From assembly GCF_002742625.1 (NCBI RefSeq), contig NZ_PEBF01000001.1, positions 434,001 to 498,000 on the forward strand: a DNA stretch of 64,000 nucleotides, in the 5' to 3' direction. The notes under the pieces are model-generated. The model ran no database searches and was not told the DNA's origin. It saw only the letters and a list, made by a program, of their open reading frames with translations. The position numbers and the translations under genes were made by a program. The first letter of the stretch is position 1; every line of letters starts with the position of its first letter. This DNA is from Caulobacter sp. FWC2 (GTDB lineage Bacteria > Pseudomonadota > Alphaproteobacteria > Caulobacterales > Caulobacteraceae). Shown here piece after piece: positions 16,257 through 24,369 of the stretch.

Positions 16257-19006
16257 CCTCGGAATTCCCGGCGGCCTGTGACGGTGGCGACAAACTGTTC
16301 GGCGGCGGAGCGGACAGCCTTCACGCCGGATAGGCGATTGAGCTGGGAGGCGTCGGCGCCATGCGGGTCCACCAGGATGCTGCGGTAGGCGTCGTAGAGC
16401 ACCGAGCCAACACGCTGGCGGACAGAGCGCTGTTCGATGACCGCCCAAGCCCAGAAACGGCGCGCCGTGCCCTCCGAGACGTCCAGGGCCTTCATGAACC
16501 GCAAGAAGGTATCGCGCTCACGCGGCGCGTGCGGCACGACATCGTGCAGTGCCTTGTCGACCTCGTCGTCGAGGGTGATCCAGTATCGCATCTTCGCGGG
16601 ATCGACGCGCGGTTCGCCCATGCGCTCGGAGATGACTCGCAGGCGCGCTGAGATGGATTGGCCCGGAATGTCGCGAAACCTCTCCCGGACGACATCGTGG
16701 TAGTTGCGAATCTCCTCGGCAGCGACGGCGGAGATGTTCAGCAGCGGTCTCATCTTCTCGATGAAAGCCTGGCCCATAACGCAGATCTCGTCGCCTTCGC
16801 CCACCTTCGAAGCCTCGGTTTCCCCGTAGCTGACGAGCGCCTGGCTCGGCAGCCTGGACACGAGGCGCGTACGCGGACGGGCGATCACCCTCAGATCATT
16901 GGACAAGGTGAACTCGATCAGGTCGCGCGGCGTGCGCGAAGGGCCGGCCATATCGACTACGGTTCCCACTTGGAACTCGACGTCTGGAAGCGGCGCTTCA
17001 AGGGAGTCGAGTTTGATCTTGGCCCCGCCAAGGCGACCGGAAGTCTCGGCGGTCTTCTGAGCCAGCAGGCTCAAGCGGCGCTTCAACGGGGCGAACTCAG
17101 GATACTGCGACAACCGAAGAGCATCGCGGCTGGTCGCGCGCATCGTGTCCAGGTCGAGCAAGATCAGCAGCTCCTTCGGGAGCCATGGCTTGGCCAGCCA
17201 ACCTAGTAATTGGGCGCGTGTCGGCCCAACCAAGATCAACCGATAAAACTGATTGCGCTCGCCATCCGGCAAGCTGGCGATGTCGGCAGCGCCCTGCAGG
17301 TCGGTGAAGTGGATCATGCCGTTGTCGACACGCGCCTCGAGGTCGGGCATCCGCGCGACCAGGTCTTCGTAGGCAAGCTCTGCGATCAGATCGCTCTGAA
17401 AGACGAAGAGACATTTGGAGCTGGAGCCGAGAAAGCGCTGCACGGCCTTTTCGAGAAGGCCGGACATCGGCGTAGCCGTGACCACGGTTTCGCGCAACGC
17501 CCGGGCCTTCACGATCGATGAGGTCAGGTCGTCGTGAGCGATCTGGGAAAGGACCGAGCCGACTTCGGTCAAATCCAAGATCAATGAATTGATTTCGTAG
17601 GACGCGACTTGCTCGGCGGCGACGGCGCGGCCCATCGCGGACGTGACGAAGTCGCTCAGGGCACCAAGCGAGGCCGGCAGAGACGCCGCGCTGCGCAGCC
17701 GTCCCATTAGTCGGCGGACGGTCTCGGCCCCTCGGGTGTCGCCCGCGTCGCTGGCGGTCGTCGCCAGAGCGCGAAGCTGCGCCAGTTCGGTGACGAGTTC
17801 GCCGCCGAAGCCTTCGACCGAGATGCGCTCGCAGCCTCGCCATTCGACCACTACTCCCTCGGCAGGGGCTGCCACGGCGCTGTCGGTGGCAAATACCACT
17901 TCCGAAGGGCAGACCTTGCGGTCGACCTTCCTGCGCATCCGGGTCTCCGTCGCCAAAGCGTCGAACCGGACAGCGTCGAACGTCCAGGGATCTTCGGTCA
18001 GGGCCACAACACCGATCCCGCGATGCGCCGCCTCGACCTTAGCGACGAGCTCACGGATCCTGTCGCGCCAGGTTAGCCCCAGGCGAGCTCGCCCCCGACG
18101 GGTCAGGTCGATCAACAGGACGTCGATCGGCAAGGTCGCGGCGTTGATCTTCGCGTTCGCCACATCGGCGGCACGAAGTGAAAACGAGAAGAAAGGCGCC
18201 GACTTTGGATCGTCGGCCAACCCCGTGCGGCTATGCACCCGTAGGTCGGTCTTGGCGCGCGCATGCCAAAGCAGATGACCGTGGTCCGGCACCGGGCCGT
18301 TCAATGGTCCACTGGCCACGACCTCGTCGAGGTTGGGATGGCGAAACTCGTCGTAGACCTGTCCGTCACGCGCCCTCCCAGTCAGGGTTTTCACGCGCGA
18401 CAGCGCTTGGTGATAGTCGGCGAGTCCTGCCTCGGCCGGCTGGCGTATAGCTCGGGCATGGTGCCGAGTATGGCAACGGCCGATCGTGTCCTTGTCGGCG
18501 TAAACGTCCTTGAGTGGGCGATGCGCCATACTGGCGGCTGGGAACAACAGCGTGCGCAGACCGATCGGTGTCGACAGCGCCGAAACCGTCTCGCCGTTGC
18601 ACGCCACCTGTATAGGCGTGGCGGAGAGGCAGTCGGCGAGACACGTCAAGACAGCGCCGGCGGCCAACGAGATTTCCGAGGCCGGCCAAAACAGCACCGT
18701 GCGCCGTCCACCTTCGCTTGCCGACTCGGCGATGATCTGTGCGAGCTTGCCATAGGCTGGCGAGACACCAAACGGTTGCTGGCTGCCGATCTGATGGAGG
18801 GGGAGCGTGCTCAGCGCTTGAGCGTAGGCGGCGGACGAGCGTTGGGCGCGCGGCGGCGGCGTGGCAGCCGCTACCCGTCTGGCAACGGAATCTGCCATTT
18901 GCTTGGCAAGTTGCCCCCTTTGGCCCGCCGCTTCTTGGCGTTGATCGAAACGCGCTTGAAACCCGGCCTTAGGCCCGCGACCCCGAGTATCCCAATCACG
19001 CGACAT
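16253..19006 (-). CDS. drmE: DrmE-like DISARM protein
   Basis: A 917-residue protein starting at the ATG at 19006, which overlaps the methylase stop by 11 bp; it ends overlapping drmA by four bases. It has no Walker A motif. Some stretches resemble a degenerate helicase-like core, such as VVTATPMSG (like motif III) and KCLFVFQSDLIAELAYEDL, but a nucleotide-binding loop is missing. The N-terminal 60 residues are basic and alanine-rich. A large protein of unknown fold just upstream of drmA is what class 2 DISARM operons contain as DrmE. I infer the name from position, size and lack of SNF2 helicase motifs, which would mark DrmD instead. It could also be an uncharacterised replacement subunit. 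Confidence 0.5.
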   Translation of the reverse strand: MSRDWDTRGRGPKAGFQARFDQRQEAAGQRGQLAKQMADSVARRVAAATPPPRAQRSSAAYAQALSTLPLHQIGSQQPFGVSPAYGKLAQIIAESASEGGRRTVLFWPASEISLAAGAVLTCLADCLSATPIQVACNGETVSALSTPIGLRTLLFPAASMAHRPLKDVYADKDTIGRCHTRHHARAIRQPAEAGLADYHQALSRVKTLTGRARDGQVYDEFRHPNLDEVVASGPLNGPVPDHGHLLWHARAKTDLRVHSRTGLADDPKSAPFFSFSLRAADVANAKINAATLPIDVLLIDLTRRGRARLGLTWRDRIRELVAKVEAAHRGIGVVALTEDPWTFDAVRFDALATETRMRRKVDRKVCPSEVVFATDSAVAAPAEGVVVEWRGCERISVEGFGGELVTELAQLRALATTASDAGDTRGAETVRRLMGRLRSAASLPASLGALSDFVTSAMGRAVAAEQVASYEINSLILDLTEVGSVLSQIAHDDLTSSIVKARALRETVVTATPMSGLLEKAVQRFLGSSSKCLFVFQSDLIAELAYEDLVARMPDLEARVDNGMIHFTDLQGAADIASLPDGERNQFYRLILVGPTRAQLLGWLAKPWLPKELLILLDLDTMRATSRDALRLSQYPEFAPLKRRLSLLAQKTAETSGRLGGAKIKLDSLEAPLPDVEFQVGTVVDMAGPSRTPRDLIEFTLSNDLRVIARPRTRLVSRLPSQALVSYGETEASKVGEGDEICVMGQAFIEKMRPLLNISAVAAEEIRNYHDVVRERFRDIPGQSISARLRVISERMGEPRVDPAKMRYWITLDDEVDKALHDVVPHAPRERDTFLRFMKALDVSEGTARRFWAWAVIEQRSVRQRVGSVLYDAYRSILVDPHGADASQLNRLSGVKAVRSAAEQFVATVTGRREFRG

Positions 19007-20609
19007 GGCGACCCGCGTGCAGAAGGGCGGAGGCTTCGTAGGCCGCGAGAGCGGCCTTTTCGGGGTCGGCGTAGACCTTTTCCGCCGCCGACAAACAGCC
19101 GGGTTTGGGCAGGTCAAGGGTGCGCAATAGCTGCACCGAAACCGCCGCCGTTCCTGACAGCGCTCGGTATCGCGCATCCACCGCTGCTGTGTTGAGGAGT
19201 TGGCAAACCTGGGTGACGTCGACCGCGCGATCCCCCATCAAGACAATGGTGTGGTTCTCCGTCACGAAGCCACCCCATTGGACATAGACCGCTGGGTCGA
19301 CAACGGCTGCTACAAGCCGCCGGGGCTGTTTGTTATTGGTCGTCCTCTGCAGTACAGCCGCCGGCCGGCGGACGATTGATGTCGATTCCTCCTCGAAGGC
19401 GACGAAGTCCGCAGCCTTGCCGTCCTTGCCTCCAGGGCGACAGGTTTGGCCTGGCTTGACATTCTTGGCCCAGATCAGCGGGTAGACGTTGGATTCTTCG
19501 GCCTTGCGCAGGCGATCGCCCTCTCGGTTCCAGACGAAGTAGCCGGCCTTCGCTGTGATCCCGTAGTCAGCGAGCGTCGCGCCCCCGCGCGGCATGGCGT
19601 TTAGGGTCGGGCATGGCCAATGCTCATTCTGGTCCTCAGGCAGCGGATAGGCGCCGATGTCCGTGACCCCAACGATCGCATTGATGGTGCAGAAGCGGGT
19701 GTCAGCCCGTTCCGCCGCGCTGGTCTTGCGGAGGAGAAGCACGCTGACATCCTGGGCCACATCGGCGAAGACCTCGTCTCGAGGGCCGACATCGCCAACG
19801 CAAAGCACCTGGGCCTGGGCTTGCAAATAGCCGCGAAGCTTGGTGTAGAGCGGCCCGGTCCGAAAGCTCGATGGAATGACCAGGGCGACCAGGGCACCCG
19901 GCTTGGCGGCCCGCAGGCAGAGCTCAACGAAGACGGCGTATTTGTTGATGTTGCCGCTGTGGGCGACCTTCTTCCAGTGATCGCCTGTCAACACCGCTGG
20001 AGTGATGCGGCCGTAAGGCGGATTGGCCACCACCAGATCGAACTCGGGCTTCCAACGGCGCCGAAGTGCATCACCGACGTGTACGTCAATGGAGGAGGCG
20101 CCACGCAACCCTAGCCGATCAGCGATCAGGCCACGGGAGATCCGCGCCAGGCCAGGATCGATGTCCACCCCCCGGAGGCGGCCTGCGACTTGATCTGGCT
20201 TGGCACCAATGGACTTCATTCGCGCAGCGATGGTCGAGAGGAACGCGGCACCGCCGGCGGCCGGATCGAGCACAGATCCATTGTCGAGGTCGAACCCGTA
20301 CTCGATGGCCAAGTCGAGCACGGCCTTGGCCAAATAGGGCGGTGTGAAGTAGGCGGCTTGGTCGCGCCTGACCTCGGCGGCGAGGAGCAGGGTGTAGAAG
20401 ACGCCAACCCAATAGTGCCGCTCGTCGACGGTCAGGCCTGCTAGGACGCGAGAGAAACTTCCGTATTCGCCATCATCGCCACGCGATTCCAGGAGGTCAC
20501 GGGCAAGACGTACGCGCTCGGCGTCCGCGCCGCTGAAGGCCTCTACCTCCTTCGCAGCCCGCCTCGCGTGCGCAAGAATTGCGCGTCCACCCTCTCGCCA
20601 AGTCACCAT
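18996..20609 (-). CDS. N6-adenine DNA methyltransferase of the DISARM operon
   Basis: A 537-residue class I SAM-dependent methyltransferase. Motif I is VLDPAAGGAAFL (about 113-124), an acidic residue follows in LRGVDIDP, and the catalytic motif IV is NPPYGR (196-201), which marks amino methylation, normally N6-adenine. The order of motifs and the AAYFTPPYLAKAVLDLA lead-in resemble M.TaqI/Eco57I-like gamma enzymes. A target-recognition region fills the C-terminal half. In DISARM, the methylase marks host DNA as self. It is the second gene of the leftward operon: 227 bp after the nuclease-like gene and overlapping the DrmE-like gene. It corresponds to the adenine methylase (drmMI) type, not the cytosine type. 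Confidence 0.85.
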   Translation of the reverse strand: MVTWREGGRAILAHARRAAKEVEAFSGADAERVRLARDLLESRGDDGEYGSFSRVLAGLTVDERHYWVGVFYTLLLAAEVRRDQAAYFTPPYLAKAVLDLAIEYGFDLDNGSVLDPAAGGAAFLSTIAARMKSIGAKPDQVAGRLRGVDIDPGLARISRGLIADRLGLRGASSIDVHVGDALRRRWKPEFDLVVANPPYGRITPAVLTGDHWKKVAHSGNINKYAVFVELCLRAAKPGALVALVIPSSFRTGPLYTKLRGYLQAQAQVLCVGDVGPRDEVFADVAQDVSVLLLRKTSAAERADTRFCTINAIVGVTDIGAYPLPEDQNEHWPCPTLNAMPRGGATLADYGITAKAGYFVWNREGDRLRKAEESNVYPLIWAKNVKPGQTCRPGGKDGKAADFVAFEEESTSIVRRPAAVLQRTTNNKQPRRLVAAVVDPAVYVQWGGFVTENHTIVLMGDRAVDVTQVCQLLNTAAVDARYRALSGTAAVSVQLLRTLDLPKPGCLSAAEKVYADPEKAALAAYEASALLHAGRHVA

Positions 20610-20836
20610 TCTGATTCACGCCCCAAGCGACAATTGCGCGGTCGATAGCTCGACGCAACTACTCCGCGCGCGGGGCGCGGCGATCAATCTCAACTTTGTG
20701 CCCGAAATTGGGGAACCAGGACTCTATGGACCAAGGTCTCGTGTCTGATGGTGGGCGGATGTCTGCTCCTGGCGTCGGCTGATCGGCGAAGGTGGTCGCC
20801 TGAATAGGCCGTCTGATCCGTTGCCCCAAAGCCAGT

Positions 20837-22057
20837 CTACTTCTGAAGGTGAAGTTCGGAAACGAAGAAGCTCCCAAGGCTCAATCGAGCCGATGAGGGA
20901 TGATGCTCGAAGGTCGCCTTGCCGAAGGTCTGGCGCCACGGGGCGTCGGCTTGGCCGAGCGGCTCTTCGATAGTCGCGCGCCGACGCATCTCCGCAAGAA
21001 CCCGCGCCTGGACGCCCTGCCGGATACGCACCGACCTGACGACACGATCGTCGACGATGAGGGGAGCGGGAAGGTCTAGGTGGATTTCCCGGCCGTAGTA
21101 TTGCTCCCCGTCGGCCTGAAACCGTCGCCGGCTCGCGCGCGCCGCCAGCTCCGCTTGGGCGAGCCGTTCCTTTTCCGCGATTAATTCGACGCGTCGCCGT
21201 TCACTCTTGCCCTTTGTCGGACGAGACGAAGGGCTAGATCCAGACGGGGCGGACATGGATGAAGAAGTCGCACCAAACCCCGCCAAGCGAAGTGCGCGCG
21301 ATGCCGTCGAGCGGAAGACCGCGTCGTCAGCGTACTCCAGTTGGTTCGCCGTCACCTCGAAGTCCTCTTCCTCGGCCGGCGGGTCTACGATTTTGAGAAG
21401 GCTCGTTTCCGCCCCGTCCTCCACGCCGATCGCCAGGCCGCACGCCAAGCGCTGGCCGGTGTGCCCTGGCGGGAAGATAATCGTTCGCTTCTGCGCCCGG
21501 GCGCCGGTCGGCGGGGGACCGGTTTCGCCAAGCTGCCTGTCGCGATAGGCAAGGCCGCTCTGGGTGCCCTTGCATTCCATGACGTGCCAAGTGCCCGCAG
21601 TGTCCTGGAAAACGAAGTCCGGCGACTTGTTTGGGCCGCGTTTGGCGGTCTTGACGGCGACGGCGCCCGTCGTGGCCGCGACGCGCTCGATGAAGTAGCG
21701 ACCGTCACAGACGGTCTCGATCGGGAGCCGTCCCATCAGCCAATTGACCGGCACGCCCATGCCGAAGTCGTCGCTCAGGATTGTCTTCTGGTGCGCGTCC
21801 AGATCCCAGAAGCTGCGGGTCAGGCGCATATCCTGTGTGTCGGCAATCGCGTGGAGGTATCGCACCCAGGCCCAGAACTCGCTCAGGGACACGCCTGTGG
21901 CGTGCGAGGGAGTCGTCAGCAGGCCAATGGTTAGAAGGATCGACGGTAAGTTGACGCTCTCGACGCTGGCTCCGGCGGTGAACGTCGCCGGAAAGTGCGG
22001 CGGCCCCGGATTGGGCCAGCTTCCGCCATCGACTTCGACGTGCAGGTCTCTGTCCAT
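20837..22057 (-). CDS. Putative PD-(D/E)XK nuclease-like protein upstream of DISARM
   Basis: A 406-residue protein with no family name I can give. The central region has a PD-(D/E)XK-like signature: SPDFVF (Asp147) followed by WHVMECKGTQSG (Glu161, Lys163), the catalytic pattern of many restriction endonucleases and Holliday-junction-type nucleases. An adjacent KTAKRGPNK stretch is basic. The C-terminal third holds a charged helix rich in arginine and glutamate (about 285-320) and then a beta-rich tail. The gene reads in the same direction as the DISARM genes, with 227 bp between it and the methylase, so it may be part of that system or a restriction partner for the methylase. The motif is visible, but the activity is inferred. 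Confidence 0.6.
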   Translation of the reverse strand: MDRDLHVEVDGGSWPNPGPPHFPATFTAGASVESVNLPSILLTIGLLTTPSHATGVSLSEFWAWVRYLHAIADTQDMRLTRSFWDLDAHQKTILSDDFGMGVPVNWLMGRLPIETVCDGRYFIERVAATTGAVAVKTAKRGPNKSPDFVFQDTAGTWHVMECKGTQSGLAYRDRQLGETGPPPTGARAQKRTIIFPPGHTGQRLACGLAIGVEDGAETSLLKIVDPPAEEEDFEVTANQLEYADDAVFRSTASRALRLAGFGATSSSMSAPSGSSPSSRPTKGKSERRRVELIAEKERLAQAELAARASRRRFQADGEQYYGREIHLDLPAPLIVDDRVVRSVRIRQGVQARVLAEMRRRATIEEPLGQADAPWRQTFGKATFEHHPSSARLSLGSFFVSELHLQK

Positions 22058-22216
22058 GGATGCTTCTCGCCCAAATGTCCGCAGAGGAAAAACCGCTCTC
22101 CGAACTTAACCATAACAGGGGAGCAAGCTGTGTTGTCCAGCTATGCACGCTGGCGTTGCCAAATTTCGGTAGTCGGCACTCATCAACCATTGAGCGGCGG
22201 GTGGCCGAGTCCCAGG

Positions 22217-22259
22217 AATGTCGCGTTCCTGAAGGGGCGCCAACGGCGGCTATTGGCGC
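22217..22259 (+). repeat. 43-bp intergenic repeat, copy 1
   Basis: It aligns without gaps to copies at 22891-22933 and 27283-27325, all in the same orientation. By hand alignment copies 1 and 2 share about 34 of 43 bases, and copies 1 and 3 about 32 of 43. The shared core is GCCAA-N6-GC-N2-TTGGCGC (variants allowed). This copy lies in the 290-bp gap between the nuclease-like gene and the HEPN-like gene; the rest of that gap shows no convincing gene. Confidence 0.6.
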
Positions 22260-22347
22260 CGCTTAGATGTTTGGCATTTCTTTGGATCAGTGAAAGGGCC
22301 GTTCCAAATCCGCCTAGCCAGAAGCGTGTAATCAAAAGGAGGAGCTA

Positions 22348-22851
22348 GTGCCAAAGCTTAAGGCGGCGCGGGCCGTTGGACTGGACGACATCATGAGCTC
22401 GGCCTTCGTAGATGACGGCTCTTTGTTGGGGCCTGCTCTGAAGGGACACCTCGCCATACAGGCACTTTTGGTTGAGTTAATTCAGATTCGTATACCGGGT
22501 GACTCCGCCTGGGAGCTCAACTTTCCTGCCCAGACGAAGAAGGCGGTCGAGCTCGGCCTACTGCCAACACATCTCAAACTCGGGCTCGATAGTTTCAATC
22601 GGTTCCGGAATGCTTTTGCTCACGTATTCGGCCACCAGGTGCCGGTCGAAGACGTGCACGCCCTCGCTCGTGAACTAGAGGGCTACGGTGTAGATTTTAG
22701 CGACTCTGTCGGTAATCGCCCGCTAAAGGACGCCGTATCTGACTACAGTGGTGATCTGGGCCTTCTGCAGGAAGTCCTGTGGTGCTTGTGTTTTGAGGTT
22801 GCCTTTGCGCTGATGCAGGCTGGCGGCCGGGACTTGTTCAGCGACGGCTGA
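22348..22851 (+). CDS. HEPN-like protein (MltR/DUF4145-like pattern)
   Basis: A 167-residue, all-helical, soluble protein. The GTG start at 22348 follows a very strong ribosome site (AAAAGGAGG). The central segment FNRFRNAFAHVFGH contains R-N-x3-H, the catalytic pattern of HEPN ribonucleases and also a conserved feature of MltR/DUF4145-type proteins that share the HEPN fold. HEPN proteins often act as abortive-infection RNases or toxins. The gene is alone, reads rightward between two leftward operons, and has a copy of the 43-bp repeat on each side, which suggests it was inserted as a cassette. No nucleotidyltransferase (MNT) antitoxin partner is adjacent. The fold call is inferred from the motif and helix content. 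Confidence 0.5.
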   Translation: MPKLKAARAVGLDDIMSSAFVDDGSLLGPALKGHLAIQALLVELIQIRIPGDSAWELNFPAQTKKAVELGLLPTHLKLGLDSFNRFRNAFAHVFGHQVPVEDVHALARELEGYGVDFSDSVGNRPLKDAVSDYSGDLGLLQEVLWCLCFEVAFALMQAGGRDLFSDG

Positions 22852-22890
22852 CGATCGTCGGCGATTGCTTGCCGCCAGGGACCGACGCTG

Positions 22891-22933
22891 AATGTCGCGT
22901 TTCTGGATGTGCGCCAATGTCCGCCACTGGCGC
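22891..22933 (+). repeat. 43-bp intergenic repeat, copy 2
   Basis: Same orientation as the other two copies and aligns gaplessly with them. It lies between the HEPN-like gene (ends 22851) and the leftward unknown gene (ends 23053), so it separates the HEPN cassette from the ATPase module. Confidence 0.6.
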
Positions 22934-23052
22934 GAGGCGGGCGTCTTCGCCGCCGTCGGGCACAGTGATTTGGACCGGACACGGCTGCGCCGCGCAATGG
23001 TACGCCGGCGCCTTGCGCCTCTGCATGGATCAGCCGGCGAATTCAGGTTGGC

Positions 23053-24369
23053 TTAGCCCTTGATGCGGCTTCGAGGAGCCCTAAGCGCCAATTCCTGAAC
23101 GAGCGCTCCGAATGTTTCGGCCCCGACGATAGTGTCCTCGCCCGCGAAGGCGTGCTCAACCTTCTTTCGACTTGCCGAAAAGCGAACACGTCGCAGTGAA
23201 CCGATTGCATCGGTCAGCGGCAGCCGAGAAAGTCCAAGGCCGTCTTCGATGGCGACGACATCGAACTGCTTCATACGCACCAGCTGATCCAGAGCAACCG
23301 CAAGAGGCCCATACTGACGCATAGGGACGATGAGGCCGAACGCGTCGTTTTCAACCCGCCAGCGCTGAGCTGCTGAGGTGTTGTTCACGATCACGAGAAC
23401 GCAAGGGGAGGAGCGCTTGCGGTCGTTACGGCTTTGGATCCGCTCACCATTCAAATCCACGCGCAGCGTCGTTTTCCCGCCAAATAGCGCCTCGTTGAAA
23501 GCGCGAAGCTGATCTGCCGAGGCGCCAAGCGCAACCAGGCCGGCGCCAACGCACCAAGACGGCACCTGCTGTTCGAACTGGTCGTCGATCGCGCAGAACG
23601 TCAGACGTGACCACTGCGCCATCGTCATTTCTGACAAATATCGTCGGAAGAATTTCCCGGGGCTGGCGCCGCTCGCCATCGCGACCAGTTCGGCGTCTGT
23701 GATGTCGTAAAGCTCATCACGCCCGGCGTCGAGGTAGGCTACGACGCGTTGGTGCCACCGTTCCCACAGTTCCCATGTAATTTCGGGATCGAGCGTGAAG
23801 CTTCTATTGTGACTTGCGCGTAGGAAACGATCAAAGAAATCAAGCCAGACCGTGATCGCTTCTTGTGAACCTTGCAGCGGCGGCGCTTGCGGATCGGCGG
23901 GCGGCAGTTGTTCCAGTTTAAAGTCTGGACCAAGTAACTGAATAATTTCTGTGACTAAAGTCCGCTGAGTCGCGGCTCGACGACCGGCGACATTGCGCAC
24001 CCAAGTGACGTTCAAAATCAGCGCGCTGATCCGCTGCCCATGTGCATCGAAAAGCTGTGCGAGTGCGGAAACGTGAGTGAGAATTTCGCCCGTATCGGCG
24101 GCGGCGAACCCATCGACCAAGGCCCTCTGAAGTTGGACGTTCGCTTGACCAAGGCGACGGCTAGTCATGGCTCCTGGCAAGACTGAAAGACCAGATAGCA
24201 GGTCCAGTGGAACGCGGGTTCGCGCGAAAAAGCGACGGCACGCCTCGATGAACTTGAGGGTTCGCCTAATATTGTGCTGCTCCGACGACGACAATTGATG
24301 GCCAGCATCGAGCGGAAGGCTTGCACCCCCTCGACCTCGAACATCGAAAAGAAAGCGCACCTTAGGCAT
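23053..24369 (-). CDS. Unknown protein, third gene of the membrane-ATPase module
   Basis: A 438-residue soluble protein that I cannot assign. It begins at an ATG that overlaps the ATPase stop by eight bases, so the two are translationally coupled. The N-terminal region looks helical (SSSEQHNIRRTLKFIEACRRFF). The C-terminal half is mixed alpha/beta, with a strand-like CVLVIVNNTSAAQRW and a later FDVVAIEDGLG that resemble a Rossmann-like or nuclease-like core but lack clear catalytic motifs. There is no signal peptide, membrane span or cysteine cluster. As the last gene of a leftward operon with a membrane protein and a P-loop ATPase in a defence island, it is a plausible effector or adaptor. 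That role is inference. Confidence 0.65.
   Translation of the reverse strand: MPKVRFLFDVRGRGGASLPLDAGHQLSSSEQHNIRRTLKFIEACRRFFARTRVPLDLLSGLSVLPGAMTSRRLGQANVQLQRALVDGFAAADTGEILTHVSALAQLFDAHGQRISALILNVTWVRNVAGRRAATQRTLVTEIIQLLGPDFKLEQLPPADPQAPPLQGSQEAITVWLDFFDRFLRASHNRSFTLDPEITWELWERWHQRVVAYLDAGRDELYDITDAELVAMASGASPGKFFRRYLSEMTMAQWSRLTFCAIDDQFEQQVPSWCVGAGLVALGASADQLRAFNEALFGGKTTLRVDLNGERIQSRNDRKRSSPCVLVIVNNTSAAQRWRVENDAFGLIVPMRQYGPLAVALDQLVRMKQFDVVAIEDGLGLSRLPLTDAIGSLRRVRFSASRKKVEHAFAGEDTIVGAETFGALVQELALRAPRSRIKG

Noticed and set aside
16257..16448. Longer N-terminus for DrmA
   Set aside because: It would overlap the preceding gene by almost 200 bp; the ATGA overlap at 16256 matches the style of this operon.
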